Assembly: GCF_014202315.1 (NCBI RefSeq) | Contig: NZ_JACHGN010000036.1 | Span: forward strand, 1-64,000 | Length of the DNA: 64,000 nucleotides | Origin: Thermocatellispora tengchongensis | Lineage (GTDB): Bacteria > Actinomycetota > Actinomycetes > Streptosporangiales > Streptosporangiaceae | Direction of reading: 5' to 3' | Shown here: in pieces, positions 7,241 to 14,988 of the stretch | Layout of the letters: each line of letters starts with the position of its first letter | Numbering within the stretch: position 1 is the first letter of the stretch | Position numbers and translations under genes: made by a program | Notes under the pieces: model-generated | What the model was told of the DNA's origin: nothing | Database searches by the model: none | What the model saw: the letters and a program-made list of their open reading frames with translations, nothing else

Positions 7241-7975
7241 TCAGGTGGTGGGGAAGGTCAGGCCGGCGCGTACGGCGAAGACGACCAGTTGGGCTCGGTC
7301 GCGGGCGTGCAGTTTGACCATGGCCCGGCTGATGTGGGTGCGGACGGTGTCGGGGCTGAGGGTCAGTTCTTTGGCGATCTCCTCGTTGGAGCGGCCGGTG
7401 GCGGCCCAGGCGACCATTTCGCGCTCCCTAGGGGTCAGCTCGTCCAGGCCGGCGGGTGGGGGCGTGCCGTCGGCCAGGTGGCGGCCGAACAGGCCGAGGA
7501 CGCGGCGGGTGATCGAGGGGGACAGCAGGGCCTCGCCCGCCGCGACGACCCGGATCGCGCGGACGAGTTCGGCCGGGGCGTTCTCCTTCAGGATGAAGCC
7601 GCTGGCTCCGGCCTGCAGTGAGTCGAAGACGTACTCGTCGATCTCGAACGTGGTGACCACGACGACCTTCGTGGCGCGCAGGGCGGGGTCGGCGGTGATG
7701 GCGCGGAGGGTGGCGACGCCGTCCATGCCGGGCATGCGCATGTCGAGGAGCAGTACGTCGGGGCGGGTGCGGCGGACGAGGTCCAGGGTCTGGGGGCCGT
7801 CGGTGGCCTCGCCGACCAGTTCCATGTCGGGCTCGCGTTCGACGAGCACGCGCAGGCCCATGCGGACGACGGCCTCGTCGTCGGCCAGGGCGACCCTGAT
7901 CGGCGGCCCGGCGGGGGCGTCGGGCACATGGTCGGGCACCTGGTTGGGCACCTGGTTGGGCACATGGTCGGTCAT
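7241..7975 (-). CDS. two-component response regulator, NarL/LuxR type
   Basis: This 244-aa DNA-binding regulator has a receiver domain at about residues 26-140 with the acidic pair ADDE, phosphoacceptor D78 (LLLDMRMPGMDG), a conserved Thr in VVVTTFE and Lys in FILKENAP. A LuxR helix-turn-helix follows at about 178-225 (LTPREREMVAWAATGRSNEEIAKELTLS). It is encoded 37 bp downstream of its likely partner histidine kinase in the same orientation. The N-terminus has an odd repeated extension (VPNQVPNQVPDHVPD) before the receiver; the true start could instead lie closer to the receiver. Target genes cannot be told from the sequence. Confidence 0.9.
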   Translation of the reverse strand: MTDHVPNQVPNQVPDHVPDAPAGPPIRVALADDEAVVRMGLRVLVEREPDMELVGEATDGPQTLDLVRRTRPDVLLLDMRMPGMDGVATLRAITADPALRATKVVVVTTFEIDEYVFDSLQAGASGFILKENAPAELVRAIRVVAAGEALLSPSITRRVLGLFGRHLADGTPPPAGLDELTPREREMVAWAATGRSNEEIAKELTLSPDTVRTHISRAMVKLHARDRAQLVVFAVRAGLTFPTT

Positions 7976-8012
7976 GTGGTCGGCTCGGTCATGTGGTCCG
8001 TCGTGCGGCCGG

Positions 8013-9017
8013 TCATGCCGTCGGGGGGACGGGGAAGCGGGCCAGGACGCGGAAGCCGCCGCCCTCGCGGGGGGACGCGGTGAAGGTGCCGCCCGCGGCC
8101 TCGACCCGGGCGCGCATGCCGGTGAGGCCCCGGCCCTCGGTGTGGGGGGCGGCGGGCGTGGCGCGGCCGCGGTCGGTGACCTCGACGACCAGGTGCGGGG
8201 GCGCGTGCGCGACGCGTACGACGGCGGTGGTCGGGCCCGCGTGCCGGAGCACGTTGGTGAGCGACTCGCGGACGACGCGGTAGACGGCGGCGTCGATGTG
8301 GGCCGGGATCGCCGGGCCTGGCTCGCCGATGTGCAGCTCGACCGGCAGGCCCGCCGCGCGTACGCCCTCGACGAGAGGGCGTAGGTCGCGTACGGAGGGT
8401 GGGGCGGTCTCCAGCGGGTGCATGCGGTCCAGGGCGGCGCGGAGCTCGGCCAGGGCGCGGGTGCTGGTGGCCTGGATGGCCCGCAGCGACTCGCGGGCCT
8501 GCTCGGGCTGCTCGTCGAACAGCAGCAGCGCCACGCCCGCCTGCATGGCGATCGTGGCCAGGCCGTGGCCGGCCGCGTCGTGCACCTCGGCGGCGAGGCG
8601 GCGGCGCTCGTTCAGGACCGCCTGCGGGGCGTGCAGCCGGCCGGTGTGCAGCGGGGCGACGTCGTGGTGCGGGGCCGCCGGCTCGGCGGCGACGGTGCGC
8701 GCCTGCGCCGCGCCGCCCGCGCCCCACGGCACGGCCAGCCAGCCGGACCAGGCCAGGACCAGGATGACCGGCATGTCGCCGATCCTGGCGAGCCTGGGCA
8801 GGTCTTCGGTCAGCGGGGTGGTGCACCACCAGATCAGGGCCGCCGCGGCGGTGACGATGAGCGTGGCGGCCCAGGCGGGGGTGAGATCGACGACGGCGAG
8901 GCCGCAGGCGGCGACGGCGACGCCGATCGCGGTCGTGAGCGCAGCCGGGGGCGGGCCGGGCACCCGGCGGCCACGGCGCCACAGGAGCCGGCGGATCACA
9001 GCCCCGCGCTCGCTCAC
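8013..9017 (-). CDS. sensor histidine kinase, NarL/DesK family
   Basis: This 334-aa membrane kinase has N-terminal hydrophobic segments at about residues 27-44, 49-65 and 82-98. The HisKA_3 dimerisation helix carries the phosphoacceptor H146 in RRLAAEVHDAAGHGLATIAMQ, and a HATPase_c domain has an N-box (VVRESLTNVLRHAG) and a glycine-rich GRGLTGMRARVEAAGG. There is no large extracytoplasmic sensor, so it probably senses the membrane state or a small signal within it. It is co-transcribed with the downstream response regulator. Confidence 0.9.
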   Translation of the reverse strand: MSERGAVIRRLLWRRGRRVPGPPPAALTTAIGVAVAACGLAVVDLTPAWAATLIVTAAAALIWWCTTPLTEDLPRLARIGDMPVILVLAWSGWLAVPWGAGGAAQARTVAAEPAAPHHDVAPLHTGRLHAPQAVLNERRRLAAEVHDAAGHGLATIAMQAGVALLLFDEQPEQARESLRAIQATSTRALAELRAALDRMHPLETAPPSVRDLRPLVEGVRAAGLPVELHIGEPGPAIPAHIDAAVYRVVRESLTNVLRHAGPTTAVVRVAHAPPHLVVEVTDRGRATPAAPHTEGRGLTGMRARVEAAGGTFTASPREGGGFRVLARFPVPPTA

Positions 9018-9067
9018 AATGCTGCGATTCTAGCCGCGATCAACGAACGGCGGCGGGGAGGTGGCGT

Positions 9068-9193
9068 GAGGGCGGGGTGGGCATCGGTGCGGTGACGGCG
9101 CGGCGCCGCGAGGGCGGGGTGGGCATCGGTGCGGTGACGGCGCGGTGGCGTGAGGGCGGGGTGGGCATCGGTGCGGTGACGGCGCGGCGGCGG
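9068..9193. repeat. 42-bp tandem repeat, three copies, in a divergent promoter region
   Basis: Three head-to-tail units start at 9068, 9110 and 9152, each beginning GAGGGCGGGGTGGGCATCGG, with only a few differences at the unit ends. They occupy most of the gap between the divergent histidine kinase and NlpC/P60 genes. The 42-bp period keeps one frame open on the + strand as a 14-residue repeat, but the likely NlpC/P60 start lies downstream at 9233, so I take the array as non-coding. Confidence 0.85.
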
Positions 9194-9232
9194 GCTGCTC
9201 GGGAGGACGGATATTTCGGCACAATCCGCAGT

Positions 9233-9805
9233 GTGGACAGAGCCATCCGGGTGGCGCTCGTCGCGCTCGCCCTTCTGACGTGCGCGGTCGCGGCGGTGCC
9301 CCGTACCAGCTCGGAGCTGGGCATGGTGGCCGCCATCGCGTACGCCGTGCGGGAAGGGCGTGGCCTTCCGGGGTGGCGTGACGGGCCCATCCCGTACTCG
9401 TGGGGCGGCGGGCACGCGCGGGAGCCCGGCCCCTCGCGCGGCACCTGCGTGGGTTATCACGGCTCGATCCGGCCCTGCCCGGCGCGCAAGACGGTGGGGC
9501 TCGACTGTTCCGGCCTGGCGCGCTGGGTCTACCACCTGGCGTTCGGGCGGGACGTGCTCGGCAGCGGCAACACCGATGACCACCTGCGCAAGCTGCGCCC
9601 GGTCCCGCCCGAGGCCGTACGGCCCGGCGACCTGGTCTACTACGGGACGATCACCCCGAAACGCGTCCGTACGCACCATGTCGGCGTGTACGTCGGCAAC
9701 GGCAAGATGGTCAACGCGTTGCGCACCGGGACGACGGTCCGGGTGGACGACGTCACCGCGGTGAAGGACTTCGCCGGATATTTTCGGCTCAACGCGGCTT
9801 TCTAA
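9233..9805 (+). CDS. NlpC/P60 family peptidoglycan endopeptidase
   Basis: This 190-aa exported cysteine peptidase is predicted to cut stem-peptide bonds in the cell wall. The N-terminal hydrophobic helix (residues 6-22) is a signal peptide or anchor. The catalytic domain shows the nucleophile Cys92 in VGLDCSGLARWVYH and the general base His in THHVGVYVGNGKMVNALR, plus PGDLVYYG between them. The GTG at 9233 is chosen because the frame upstream only runs through the minisatellite. An extra cysteine pair (TCVGYHGSIRPC) before the active site may form a disulphide. Confidence 0.85.
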   Translation: MDRAIRVALVALALLTCAVAAVPRTSSELGMVAAIAYAVREGRGLPGWRDGPIPYSWGGGHAREPGPSRGTCVGYHGSIRPCPARKTVGLDCSGLARWVYHLAFGRDVLGSGNTDDHLRKLRPVPPEAVRPGDLVYYGTITPKRVRTHHVGVYVGNGKMVNALRTGTTVRVDDVTAVKDFAGYFRLNAAF

Positions 9806-9871
9806 GCCGTACCAAATGGGGCGGGTGTCATCTAGAGAAACTGTCGGGGCTGGGGCCTACTCTGTCCGGTC

Positions 9872-10120
9872 ATGGACAGGCGGTGGGTCGGGCCCGATGG
9901 GTACGAGGTGCTGCCGGCCGTGCGTGCCGGGCGCGAGGTGTTGCGTGTGCGCAGGTATGGGCGGTTGGTCGCCGACTGCGTCTCCGTCGAGCAGGTGGCG
10001 CGGCTGGTCGATCTCGCCGATCTGTGCGAGGTGATCCCGCTGCGGCCCCGCGTTGAGGGCGTCCCGGGTGCGGGCGCGGCGGGCGATGAGGTCACCGGTA
10101 CGTCTGTGCCGGGCGGGTGA
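9872..10120 (+). CDS. small hypothetical protein, 82 aa
   Basis: An ATG start opens a compact, mostly soluble protein with WVGPDGYEVLPAVRAGREVL and VSVEQVARLVDLADLCEVIPL, which looks like a small beta/alpha fold. No domain is named and the ribosome binding site is poor. Codon use is typical for the window and the frame is uninterrupted, so I lean to a real gene. It precedes the tRNA-Thr gene. Confidence 0.5.
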   Translation: MDRRWVGPDGYEVLPAVRAGREVLRVRRYGRLVADCVSVEQVARLVDLADLCEVIPLRPRVEGVPGAGAAGDEVTGTSVPGG

Positions 10121-10251
10121 GCGGCCGTCTGGCGCGGGAGTGCCCGGCGCCGCGGGGGCGCGGTGATTCCGATTCGCGTCAGCCGAGACTGGCGTGTATG
10201 GTTACACCTGTCCGCAGCGACGAGGCCAGAGGCCAGAGCGCAGCGAGAACC

Positions 10252-10324
10252 GCCCCGTTAGCTCAGTCGGCAGAGCGTCTCCATGGTAAGGAGAAGGTCT
10301 ACGGTTCGATTCCGTAACGGGGCT
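10252..10324 (+). tRNA. tRNA-Thr (GGT)
   Basis: The cloverleaf is complete: acceptor GCCCCGT/ACGGGGC, D-arm AGCTCAGTCGGCAGAGC, anticodon loop with GGT in TCTCCATGGTAAGGAGA, T-arm with TTCGATT, and discriminator T. CCA is not encoded. It heads the tRNA-Thr, tRNA-Met, rpmG order common in actinobacteria. Confidence 0.95.
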
Positions 10325-10464
10325 CGACCATCCACTAGCCCTGACCCGCGGTTGGGGCTTTTGGCTTGGGTGGCCTCGCCTGGCCGCCCCAGAGCCGCCG
10401 TGCGTTCGGTGCCCGAGCAGTCGGGTATCCTGGCCCACGCCGGATGTGCTAACGACGGTCACAA

Positions 10465-10538
10465 GGCGGAGTAGCTCAGTCAGGCAGAGCAAGCGGCTCA
10501 TAATCGCTGTGTCGCCGGTTCAAGTCCGGCCTCCGCTA
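10465..10538 (+). tRNA. tRNA-Met (CAT)
   Basis: The acceptor stem pairs GGCGGAG with CTCCGCT (one G-T wobble). The D-arm is AGCTCAGTCAGGCAGAGC, the anticodon loop carries CAT within GCGGCTCATAATCGC, and the T-arm is CCGGTTCAAGTCCGG. Position before rpmG and the paired first base favour the elongator tRNA. Confidence 0.93.
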
Positions 10539-10617
10539 CTACCCTCCCGGGTCCCCCGCCTAGGGGTGACCTGGCGGGGGTCGTCCATCAGTCCCGAACG
10601 TAGAAAGGCACTCCCAC

Positions 10618-10782
10618 GTGGCTGCCACCGACGTTAGGCCGAAGATCACGCTGGCCTGCCAGGAGTGCAAGCACCGCAACTACATCACGCGGAAGAACCG
10701 GCGTAACGACCCCGACCGGCTTGAGCTGAAGAAGTACTGCCCCAACTGCAAGACGCACCAGCCGCACCGCGAGACCCGCTGA
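10618..10782 (+). CDS. rpmG: 50S ribosomal protein L33
   Basis: This 54-aa ribosomal protein has the two zinc-ribbon CxxC pairs (CQEC and CPNC), so it is the zinc-binding (C+) form of L33. It contains the typical [22 protein letters not shown] core. GTG start at 10618, preceded by GTAGAAAGGCA, a reasonable ribosome binding site. It follows tRNA-Met and precedes hadA, as in mycobacteria. Confidence 0.95.
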   Translation: MAATDVRPKITLACQECKHRNYITRKNRRNDPDRLELKKYCPNCKTHQPHRETR

Positions 10783-10949
10783 CGATCGTCCAGATCGTAC
10801 GACTCTGACCCGCCGCACCGGCGCCTTTGGGGGGACCCGGTGGGCGGGTTGTGGTGTTGGCGCCGGGCAGTGCTGTTACCGTCGGCGTTGAGCGTGTGCC
10901 CCTTGGTGACGGGCACGCCGTAGAGACCCGTGAAGGAGTCCCCCGCACG

Positions 10950-11399
10950 ATGGCCCTGAACCGTGATTTCGTCGGCCGTACGTACGTCTCGCCGAGCACA
11001 TACGAGGTCAGCCGCGTGAAGATCAGGGAGTTCGCCGCCGCGATCGGCGACCCGAACCCGATCTACCGCGACCGCGAGGCCGCGAAGGCCGCGGGGCACC
11101 CCGACGTGATCGCGCCCCCGACGTTCCCCATCGTGTTCACCCTGACCGGCGCGGGCGAGGCGCTGTCCGATCCCGACCTGGGGCTCAACTACGCCATGGT
11201 GGTGCACGGCGAGCAGCGCTTCGAGTACGTCCGGCCGATCCGCGCCGGCGACGAGCTGGTGTGCGCGTCCACGATCACCGAGATCCGCAGCGTGGGCCGC
11301 AACGAGATGCTGACCGTGCGCAGCGACGTGACGACCGTCGAGGGCGAGGCGGTCTGCACCACCTACAACACCATCGTCGAGCGCGGAGGGGCGGCGTAG
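10950..11399 (+). CDS. hadA: (3R)-hydroxyacyl-ACP dehydratase subunit HadA
   Basis: This 149-aa MaoC-like hot-dog protein, MALNRDFVGRTYVSPSTYEV, has a FAAAIGDPNPIYRD segment and the APPTFPIVFTL region. In mycobacteria HadA lacks the full hydratase motif and forms a heterodimer with HadB for the dehydration step of type II fatty acid synthesis. The ATG at 10950 lies after GTGAAGGAGTC, a good ribosome binding site. It lies 2 bp before hadB and downstream of rpmG, matching the conserved order; no hadC gene follows. Confidence 0.85.
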   Translation: MALNRDFVGRTYVSPSTYEVSRVKIREFAAAIGDPNPIYRDREAAKAAGHPDVIAPPTFPIVFTLTGAGEALSDPDLGLNYAMVVHGEQRFEYVRPIRAGDELVCASTITEIRSVGRNEMLTVRSDVTTVEGEAVCTTYNTIVERGGAA

Positions 11400-11401
11400 C
11401 G

Positions 11402-11830
11402 ATGACCGCGACGATCAAGTACGACGAGGTCGAGGTCGGCCAGCAGATCGAGCCCGCCGAGTACAACGTGCGCCGGGTGGACCTGGTGATGTACGCGGGC
11501 GCGTCCGGCGACTACAACCCCATCCACTGGAACGAGCGCTTCGCCAAGACGGTCGGCCTGCCCGACGTGATCGCGCACGGCATGTACACGATGGCCCAGG
11601 GCGGGCGCTACGTCACCGACTGGGCCGGCGACCCGGGCGCGGTCGTCGACTACGGCGTGCGGTTCTCCTCCATGGTGGTCGTGCCCGACGACGACCAGGG
11701 CGCCACGATCAGGGTCAGCGGCGTGGTGGAGCAGAAGCTCGACGACAACAAGGTCGTGGTGGTGCTGACCGCCAAGTCGGGCGACTCGCGGGTGCTGTCC
11801 AAGGCCAGGGCGGTCGTCCGGCTCGCCTGA
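11402..11830 (+). CDS. hadB: (3R)-hydroxyacyl-ACP dehydratase subunit HadB
   Basis: This 142-aa hot-dog protein carries the complete R-hydratase motif YAGASGDYNPIHWNERFAK with the catalytic Asp and His, followed by GLPDVIAHGMYTMAQGGR. It should be the catalytic partner of HadA and dehydrate (3R)-hydroxyacyl-ACP intermediates. It starts 2 bp after hadA, so the two are almost certainly co-translated. Confidence 0.87.
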   Translation: MTATIKYDEVEVGQQIEPAEYNVRRVDLVMYAGASGDYNPIHWNERFAKTVGLPDVIAHGMYTMAQGGRYVTDWAGDPGAVVDYGVRFSSMVVVPDDDQGATIRVSGVVEQKLDDNKVVVVLTAKSGDSRVLSKARAVVRLA

Positions 11831-11885
11831 CATCCCGCCGCTCCCCTGGGTAGCGGGCCGTCCCCTGGGTAGCGAGACCGGGGTG

Positions 11886-13076
11886 ATGAGCGAAGCGAGG
11901 CAGGCACCACGTCATGTCATCGGGCTCGCCGAGCAGCGGGCCACGGCCCGGCGCAACCGCGACTTCGCGGCGGCCGACGTGCTGCGCGGCGAGATCGAGG
12001 AGGCCGGCTGGCTGGTACGCGACACCGATGACGGGTTCGAGCTGACCCCCAAGCCGCCCTTCGAGGTCTGGCCCACGGTCGCGTCACTGCCCGTCCCGGC
12101 GGTCGCGGATCGGCCGTCCGGGGATCGGGCGACGGCGGATCGGCCAAGCGCGGATCGGCCGGCCGGGGATCGGGCGGTTGCGGATCGGGCGTCCGCGCGG
12201 GCCGCTGCGGACCGGCCGCCGCCGCAGGAGGCCGAGGGCGGCGCGGGGCACACCCCGGGCACCGAGGAGATGATCGCCTCACAGGTGCTGTGGGACTCCA
12301 CCCTGGCCGTCAACCGGATGGACGAGGCGATCACGGGCGCCGCCGAGACCGTCACCCACCCGGCCGCGGCGTCGTCCACGGTGACGGTGGCGTTGCTGGT
12401 GGACGGCCGGCCGGCGGACGTGCGCAAGTGCGTGGACGCGCTGCTCGCCTACACCGACGCCCGGATTCTCGCGCTGGACCTCGGCGACGTGGACGGCGCG
12501 GGCGTCGTGCTGCACGAGCTGGCCGCCGCCCATCCCGAGCGCATCCGGGAACTGCACGTGGCGGAGCCGCCGCACTGGCGTGGCGGCTCGGCGGGCTGGG
12601 GCGCCGCGCGTACCAAGCTGCTGTTCCTGGACGAGTCGGACGTGCACGTCGTCATGGAGACGGCCACGGTGCTCGACGGCGACGCGATCACCCCGCTGGT
12701 CCGGGCGCTGGACGACGGCGCGGTGGCGGCGGGATGGCGCGGCGCGAACCCCACCCCCGACGGCGAGGAGTGGGCGGAGGCGGGTCCGGGGCCGGTGCGG
12801 GCCCTGTACGGCCACCTGATGGCCGTACGCCGCACGGCCGCGCTGGAAGCGGGCGGGTTCCCGGAGCGCGCGCAGTACCATCGCCACGCCGACCTGGAGT
12901 TCTGCCTGACGCTCCCGGGCGAGAAGGTCGTGGTGGACGAGGGGCTGCCGGTGCACCAGGAGCGGCACCGCGCCCACGACGACGTCGATCCGGGCTACCG
13001 CGAGCGCGAGTCGCGCCGTACGTACGAGCGTGTCCTGAGGCTCCTGCGCGAGACCCGGAAGGCCCCCACGCCGTAG
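11886..13076 (+). CDS. glycosyltransferase-2-like protein with CysS-type N-terminal helix pair
   Basis: This 396-aa protein has three parts. Residues about 10-55 (AEQRATARRNRDFAAADVLRGEIEEAGWLVRDTDDGFEL) closely resemble the C-terminal helical unit of cysteinyl-tRNA synthetases. Residues about 75-110 are a low-complexity ADRPSGDRATADRP-type linker. Residues about 155-390 look like a nucleotide-sugar GT2-family fold: TVTVALLVDG strand, LLFLDESDVHVV where a D-x-D would be expected, and a HRHADLEFCLTLPGEKVVVDE acceptor-type segment. It follows hadB and precedes murB by 37 bp, suggesting a cell-envelope context. Whether it transfers sugar is uncertain because the metal-binding motif is not canonical. 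The ATG at 11886 is chosen over the adjacent GTG 11883. Confidence 0.7.
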   Translation: MSEARQAPRHVIGLAEQRATARRNRDFAAADVLRGEIEEAGWLVRDTDDGFELTPKPPFEVWPTVASLPVPAVADRPSGDRATADRPSADRPAGDRAVADRASARAAADRPPPQEAEGGAGHTPGTEEMIASQVLWDSTLAVNRMDEAITGAAETVTHPAAASSTVTVALLVDGRPADVRKCVDALLAYTDARILALDLGDVDGAGVVLHELAAAHPERIRELHVAEPPHWRGGSAGWGAARTKLLFLDESDVHVVMETATVLDGDAITPLVRALDDGAVAAGWRGANPTPDGEEWAEAGPGPVRALYGHLMAVRRTAALEAGGFPERAQYHRHADLEFCLTLPGEKVVVDEGLPVHQERHRAHDDVDPGYRERESRRTYERVLRLLRETRKAPTP

Positions 13077-13113
13077 GCTGGTCGGGTCCGTCCCGGCGTG
13101 TGGGGGAAAGTGC

Positions 13114-14163
13114 ATGACTGAGCGGTTGGCAGGGGTGCGGCTGGGGCCGTACACGACGTTGGGACTCGGCGGCACCGCCCGCGCGTTCGCCGAGGCGGGT
13201 ACGGCCGGCGAGCTGGCCGCCGTCGTCACCTCGGCCGACCGCGCCGGGGAGCCGGTGCTGGTGCTGGGCGGCGGCAGCAACCTGGTGATCGCCGACTCGG
13301 GCTTCGACGGTCTCGTCGTACGCGTCGCCTCGCGCGGCCTGGAGGTCGTGCCCGACGGAGACCGGGTGCTGGTCACGGCGCAGAGCGGCGAGGACTGGGA
13401 CGCGCTGGTGGCGCGCAGCGTCGCCGAGGGGTGGTCGGGGATCGAGTGCCTGTCGGGCATCCCGGGCCTGGTCGGCTCGACCCCGATCCAGAACGTGGGC
13501 GCGTACGGGCAGGAGGTCGCGCAGACGATCGTACGGGTGCGGGTGCTGGACCGCGTGACCGGTGAGGAGCGCGATTTCGGCGCCGGGGAGTGCGGCTTCG
13601 CCTACCGGCACAGCGCGTTCAAGGCCGAGCTGGGCCGCCACCTGGTGCTGGCGGTGACGTACGCGCTGGCCCGCTCGCCGCTGTCGGGGCCGATCGGCTA
13701 CAAGGAGCTGGCCGTGCGCCTCGGCGTCGAGCTGGGCGACCGCGTGCCGCTCGCCGAGGCCCGCGCCGCCGTGCTGGCCCTGCGCGCGGGCAAGGGCATG
13801 GTGCTCGACCCGGCCGACCCCGACACCCGCAGCGCCGGCTCGTTCTTCACCAACCCGATCCTGACCCCGGCGCAGGCCGCCGACCTGGAGCTGCGCGCGG
13901 CCGGGTTCCCGCGCTGGCCCATGCCCGACGGCTCGGTGAAGGTCCCGGCCGCGTGGCTGATCGAGCAGGCGGGCTTCCCCAAGGGCTACGCCCGGGGTCC
14001 GGTGCGCATCTCCACCAAGCACACGCTCGCGCTGACCAACCCCGACGGCTCGGGCACCGCCGCCGACCTGATCGCGCTGGCCAGGGAGGTCCGCGACGGC
14101 GTGGCCGAGAAGTTCGGCGTCATGCTGGTCAACGAGCCGGTGCTGGTCGGAGTGGATCTGTAG
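13114..14163 (+). CDS. murB: UDP-N-acetylmuramate dehydrogenase
   Basis: This 349-aa FAD enzyme reduces UDP-GlcNAc-enolpyruvate to UDP-MurNAc with NADPH in the cytoplasm, the second committed step of peptidoglycan synthesis. The FAD-binding segment VLVLGGGSNLVIAD, GIPGLVGSTPIQNVGAYGQEV, the catalytic Ser in SAGSFFTNP and the final Glu in VNEPVLVG are all present. It is full length for the type I family. It follows the GT2-like gene and is followed by a riboswitch-controlled gene. Confidence 0.95.
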   Translation: MTERLAGVRLGPYTTLGLGGTARAFAEAGTAGELAAVVTSADRAGEPVLVLGGGSNLVIADSGFDGLVVRVASRGLEVVPDGDRVLVTAQSGEDWDALVARSVAEGWSGIECLSGIPGLVGSTPIQNVGAYGQEVAQTIVRVRVLDRVTGEERDFGAGECGFAYRHSAFKAELGRHLVLAVTYALARSPLSGPIGYKELAVRLGVELGDRVPLAEARAAVLALRAGKGMVLDPADPDTRSAGSFFTNPILTPAQAADLELRAAGFPRWPMPDGSVKVPAAWLIEQAGFPKGYARGPVRISTKHTLALTNPDGSGTAADLIALAREVRDGVAEKFGVMLVNEPVLVGVDL

Positions 14164-14206
14164 CCCCGGGAACAATCCTCCGCGGCCCTGCCGTTACTCT
14201 TATCAA

Positions 14207-14341
14207 CACCGAAGGGGAGTAGTCCCAATCGCGTGATCGACATACTGGCGCCCTCGCGCCCGGTCACGCGGGCCTGATTCCGCGGGCGGACGAGACCTTC
14301 GGCCTGGCAGTCGTACGCAATCGTCGCTGCCGGGCCGAAGC
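14207..14341 (+). promoter_or_regulatory. yybP-ykoY manganese riboswitch with alternative stem
   Basis: The aptamer runs from about 14207 to 14302. It has P1 CCGAAGG (14209-14215) with CCTTCGG (14296-14302), the signature GGGGAGTAGTCCC just inside P1, and the second conserved loop segment CGAGACC on the 3' side. Downstream, GGCCGAAG (about 14334-14341) can pair with CTTCGGCC that contains the P1 3' strand, extended by GGCAG/CTGCC. The two structures exclude each other. A second hairpin, CCGGGCG-gtggctt-CGCCCGG, sits at about 14356-14376 before the start codon. The family senses Mn2+ and fits the downstream exporter-type gene. Confidence 0.82.
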
Positions 14342-14403
14342 GTGCCCGCGTCCCCGGGCGGTGGCTTCGCCCGGCCGCGCGGAAGAGAAGGGCGTCCCCC
14401 CGG

Positions 14404-14973
14404 GTGGAAGCGTTCTGGATCAGTCTCGCCGTCATCTTCGCCGCCGAACTCGGCGACAAGAGCCAGCTCATGGCGATGACGTTCGCCACCAGGTTCCGGC
14501 CGTTGCCGGTGCTGGCCGGCATCACCATCGCGACCACGGTCGTGCACCTGTTCAGCGTGGCGCTGGGCGGGCTGGTCGGCGACCTGCTGCCCACCTCCGC
14601 CATCGCGGTCATCGCCGGTCTGGCCTTCCTCGGCTTCGCCGTGTGGACGCTGCGCGGCGACGAGCTGAGCGAGGAGGAGTCGAGCAAGGCGTCCCGCGTC
14701 ACGCGGTCGGCGCTCATCGCGGTGACCATCGCGTTCTTCCTCAGCGAGCTGGGCGACAAGACCATGCTGGCCACGATCACGCTGGCCACGCAGAACGGCT
14801 GGTTCGGCACCTGGATCGGCTCGACGGTGGGCATGGTCGCGGCCGACGCGCTGGCCATCATGGTCGGGCGGATGCTCGGCAAGCACCTGCCCGAAAAGAT
14901 CATCCGGTACGGCGCCGCGGCCATGTTCACCCTCTTCGGCATCGTCCTGATCGCCGAGGGGCTGATGCAGTAG
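14404..14973 (+). CDS. TMEM165/GDT1 (UPF0016) family cation exporter
   Basis: This 189-aa membrane protein has the two signature E-x-G-D-K-[ST] motifs of the family, AELGDKSQ (about residue 16) and SELGDKTM (about residue 114), in a pseudo-symmetric six-helix layout with a polar DELSEEESSK loop between halves. Bacterial members export Mn2+, and eukaryotic ones move Mn2+/Ca2+. The GTG at 14404 is preceded by GGAAGAGAAGG. The upstream manganese riboswitch makes Mn2+ efflux the best call. It converges with the LAL regulator gene 15 bp away. Confidence 0.88.
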   Translation: MEAFWISLAVIFAAELGDKSQLMAMTFATRFRPLPVLAGITIATTVVHLFSVALGGLVGDLLPTSAIAVIAGLAFLGFAVWTLRGDELSEEESSKASRVTRSALIAVTIAFFLSELGDKTMLATITLATQNGWFGTWIGSTVGMVAADALAIMVGRMLGKHLPEKIIRYGAAAMFTLFGIVLIAEGLMQ

Positions 14974-14988
14974 TGACGCCGGGCCGCG

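Noticed and set aside
11402-11830. Search for hadC, secE and nusG after hadB as in mycobacteria
   Set aside because: The next genes are a GT2-like gene and murB; none of these proteins is encoded in the window.
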